DNA from: Hyphomonas sp. UBA5111
GTDB taxonomy: Bacteria; Pseudomonadota; Alphaproteobacteria; Caulobacterales; Hyphomonadaceae
Reading direction: 5' to 3'
DNA: 64,000 nucleotides
Assembly: GCA_002414505.1 (NCBI GenBank)
Contig: DHZF01000048.1
Span: 58,548-122,547 of the forward strand
Shown here: piece after piece, positions 63,172-64,000 of the stretch
Layout: each line of letters opens with the position of its first letter
Position numbering within the stretch: the first letter of the stretch is position 1
The notes under the pieces: model-generated
Database searches by the model: none
Seen by the model: only the letters and a program-made list of their open reading frames with translations
What the model was told of the DNA's origin: nothing
Made by a program: the position numbers and the translations under genes

Positions 63172-64000
63172 TGGATACAACCGCCCAGACAGATCACGAC
63201 CCAGCCCTGACCGGGGAGGGCGCCGACAAGGCACAGGCGCTCGTCTATCCGCGCATCGACTGCAAGGATGTGAGCGTCTTCTACAGCGGCAAGCAGGCCG
63301 TGTTTGACGTATCGCTTCCGGTGTATGACCGGTCGGTCACGGCGCTGATCGGCCCGTCGGGCTGTGGCAAGTCCACCTTCCTGCGGTGCCTGAACCGGAT
63401 GAATGACACGATCGACGGCGCCAAGGTGACCGGCGAGATCTTCATGGACGGCGAGAACATCAATTCCCCGGAGGTGGACCCGGTCTTGCTGCGGTCGCGG
63501 GTGGGCATGGTGTTCCAGAAACCGAATCCGTTCCCGAAATCCATTTACGACAATATCGCCTATGGCCCGCGGATTCACGGCCTCGTGGAAGACCGTCAGG
63601 AACTCGATGCCATCGTTGAAAAAAGCCTGCGGCGCGCGGGCCTGTGGCAGGAAGTGAAGGACCGGCTCGCCCAGCCCCGCCCCAGCCTTTCCGGCGGCCA
63701 GCAGCAGCGCCTGTGCATCGCCAGGGCGATTGCCGTGCGGCCGGAAGTCATCCTGATGGACGAGCCCTGTTCCTCACTCGATCCGATCGCCACGGCGCGG
63801 ATCGAGGAACTTATCGACGAGCTTCGCAAACGCTATTGCATTGTAATCGTGACCCATTCCATGCAACAGGCAGCGCGAGTGTCGCAACGTACGGCATTCT
63901 TCCATCTCGGCCATCTCGTTGAGATGGGCGATACGGACCAGATATTCACCAGCCCGCGCGAGCGGCGCACCGAAGACTACATCACCGGCCGGTTCGGATA
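63171..64000 (+). CDS. pstB: Phosphate ABC transporter ATPase PstB
   Basis: 276 residues from ATG 63171. Walker A is [10 protein letters not shown] near 61-70, the Q-loop [15 protein letters not shown] is near 112-126, the signature [14 protein letters not shown] is near 173-186, Walker B is [13 protein letters not shown] near 194-206 and the His is in [15 protein letters not shown]. PstB has Cys at the second place of CSSLDP where most relatives have A, as is normal for PstB. The protein reaches the normal family end DYITGRFG at 63998, and the last two bases (TA) begin the stop codon, so only the third base of the stop is outside the window. Confidence 0.95.
   Translation, partial: MDTTAQTDHDPALTGEGADKAQALVYPRIDCKDVSVFYSGKQAVFDVSLPVYDRSVTALIGPSGCGKSTFLRCLNRMNDTIDGAKVTGEIFMDGENINSPEVDPVLLRSRVGMVFQKPNPFPKSIYDNIAYGPRIHGLVEDRQELDAIVEKSLRRAGLWQEVKDRLAQPRPSLSGGQQQRLCIARAIAVRPEVILMDEPCSSLDPIATARIEELIDELRKRYCIVIVTHSMQQAARVSQRTAFFHLGHLVEMGDTDQIFTSPRERRTEDYITGRFG

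Overview
The window reads as chromosome of an alphaproteobacterium, most likely close to Hyphomonadaceae/Caulobacterales. The reasons are a GC-rich, tightly packed gene set, two large TonB-dependent receptors, three lipoproteins of the CC0125/CC1285 type first named in Caulobacter, a DUF2336 protein, a FixL/FixJ/FixK set and a class I PHA synthase. The genus is inference. No tRNA, rRNA, CRISPR array or intact insertion sequence was recognised.

Region 1 (1-1500) is a scar-like, AT-richer stretch. It holds the N-terminal part of a pentapeptide-repeat protein running off the left edge, three 12-bp direct repeats, and a truncated DUF6064-type remnant.

Region 2 (1.5-19.7 kb) is a catabolic cluster: two acyl-CoA ligases, two TonB-dependent receptors, a class C beta-lactamase-fold hydrolase, a type B carboxylesterase, a GPH-type sugar/cation-symporter-like MFS protein, a hydroxyacyl-CoA-dehydrogenase-like SDR, an acyl-CoA dehydrogenase and a nitronate monooxygenase-like flavoprotein. 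A TetR and a LuxR-type regulator sit in it. A near-identical palindrome lies upstream of the first ligase and between tetR and the first receptor, so TetR probably controls both. The logic fits uptake, ester cleavage, CoA activation and beta-oxidation of a hydrophobic acid or ester; the substrate cannot be read from sequence.

Region 3 (19.7-25.1 kb) is signalling: a membrane hybrid-less histidine kinase overlapping a single-domain response regulator, then a membrane GGDEF-EAL protein.

Region 4 (25.1-53.5 kb) is the most striking part. It holds stress, persistence and storage genes (host-attachment family protein, three related lipoproteins, phosphoribosyltransferase, PRPP synthetase paralogue, M48 protease, HPF-cold-shock fusion, PolX with a decayed PHP domain, DUF2267, BON, flavin/PLP oxidase-like protein, PhaB, P-type ATPase, double UspA, an ABC exporter, acetate kinase/phosphotransacetylase, phasin, PhaC, Hsp20). 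It also carries its own FixL-FixJ-FixK regulators. I found eleven FNR/FixK-type boxes (TTGAY-N4-NNCAA) in its promoters, mostly 52-75 bases from start codons, and none in the promoters I read elsewhere. The FixL PAS domain keeps the haem histidine and the distal arginine at the exact FixL spacing. The region therefore looks like a self-contained oxygen-controlled dormancy/storage island.

Region 5 (53.5-64 kb) is housekeeping: trigger factor with a clear terminator, a DUF2336 protein, a catalytically decayed EAL protein, a NUDIX hydrolase, HslV-HslU, and pstC-pstA-pstB behind a Pho box. PstB is complete except that the window ends two bases into its stop codon.
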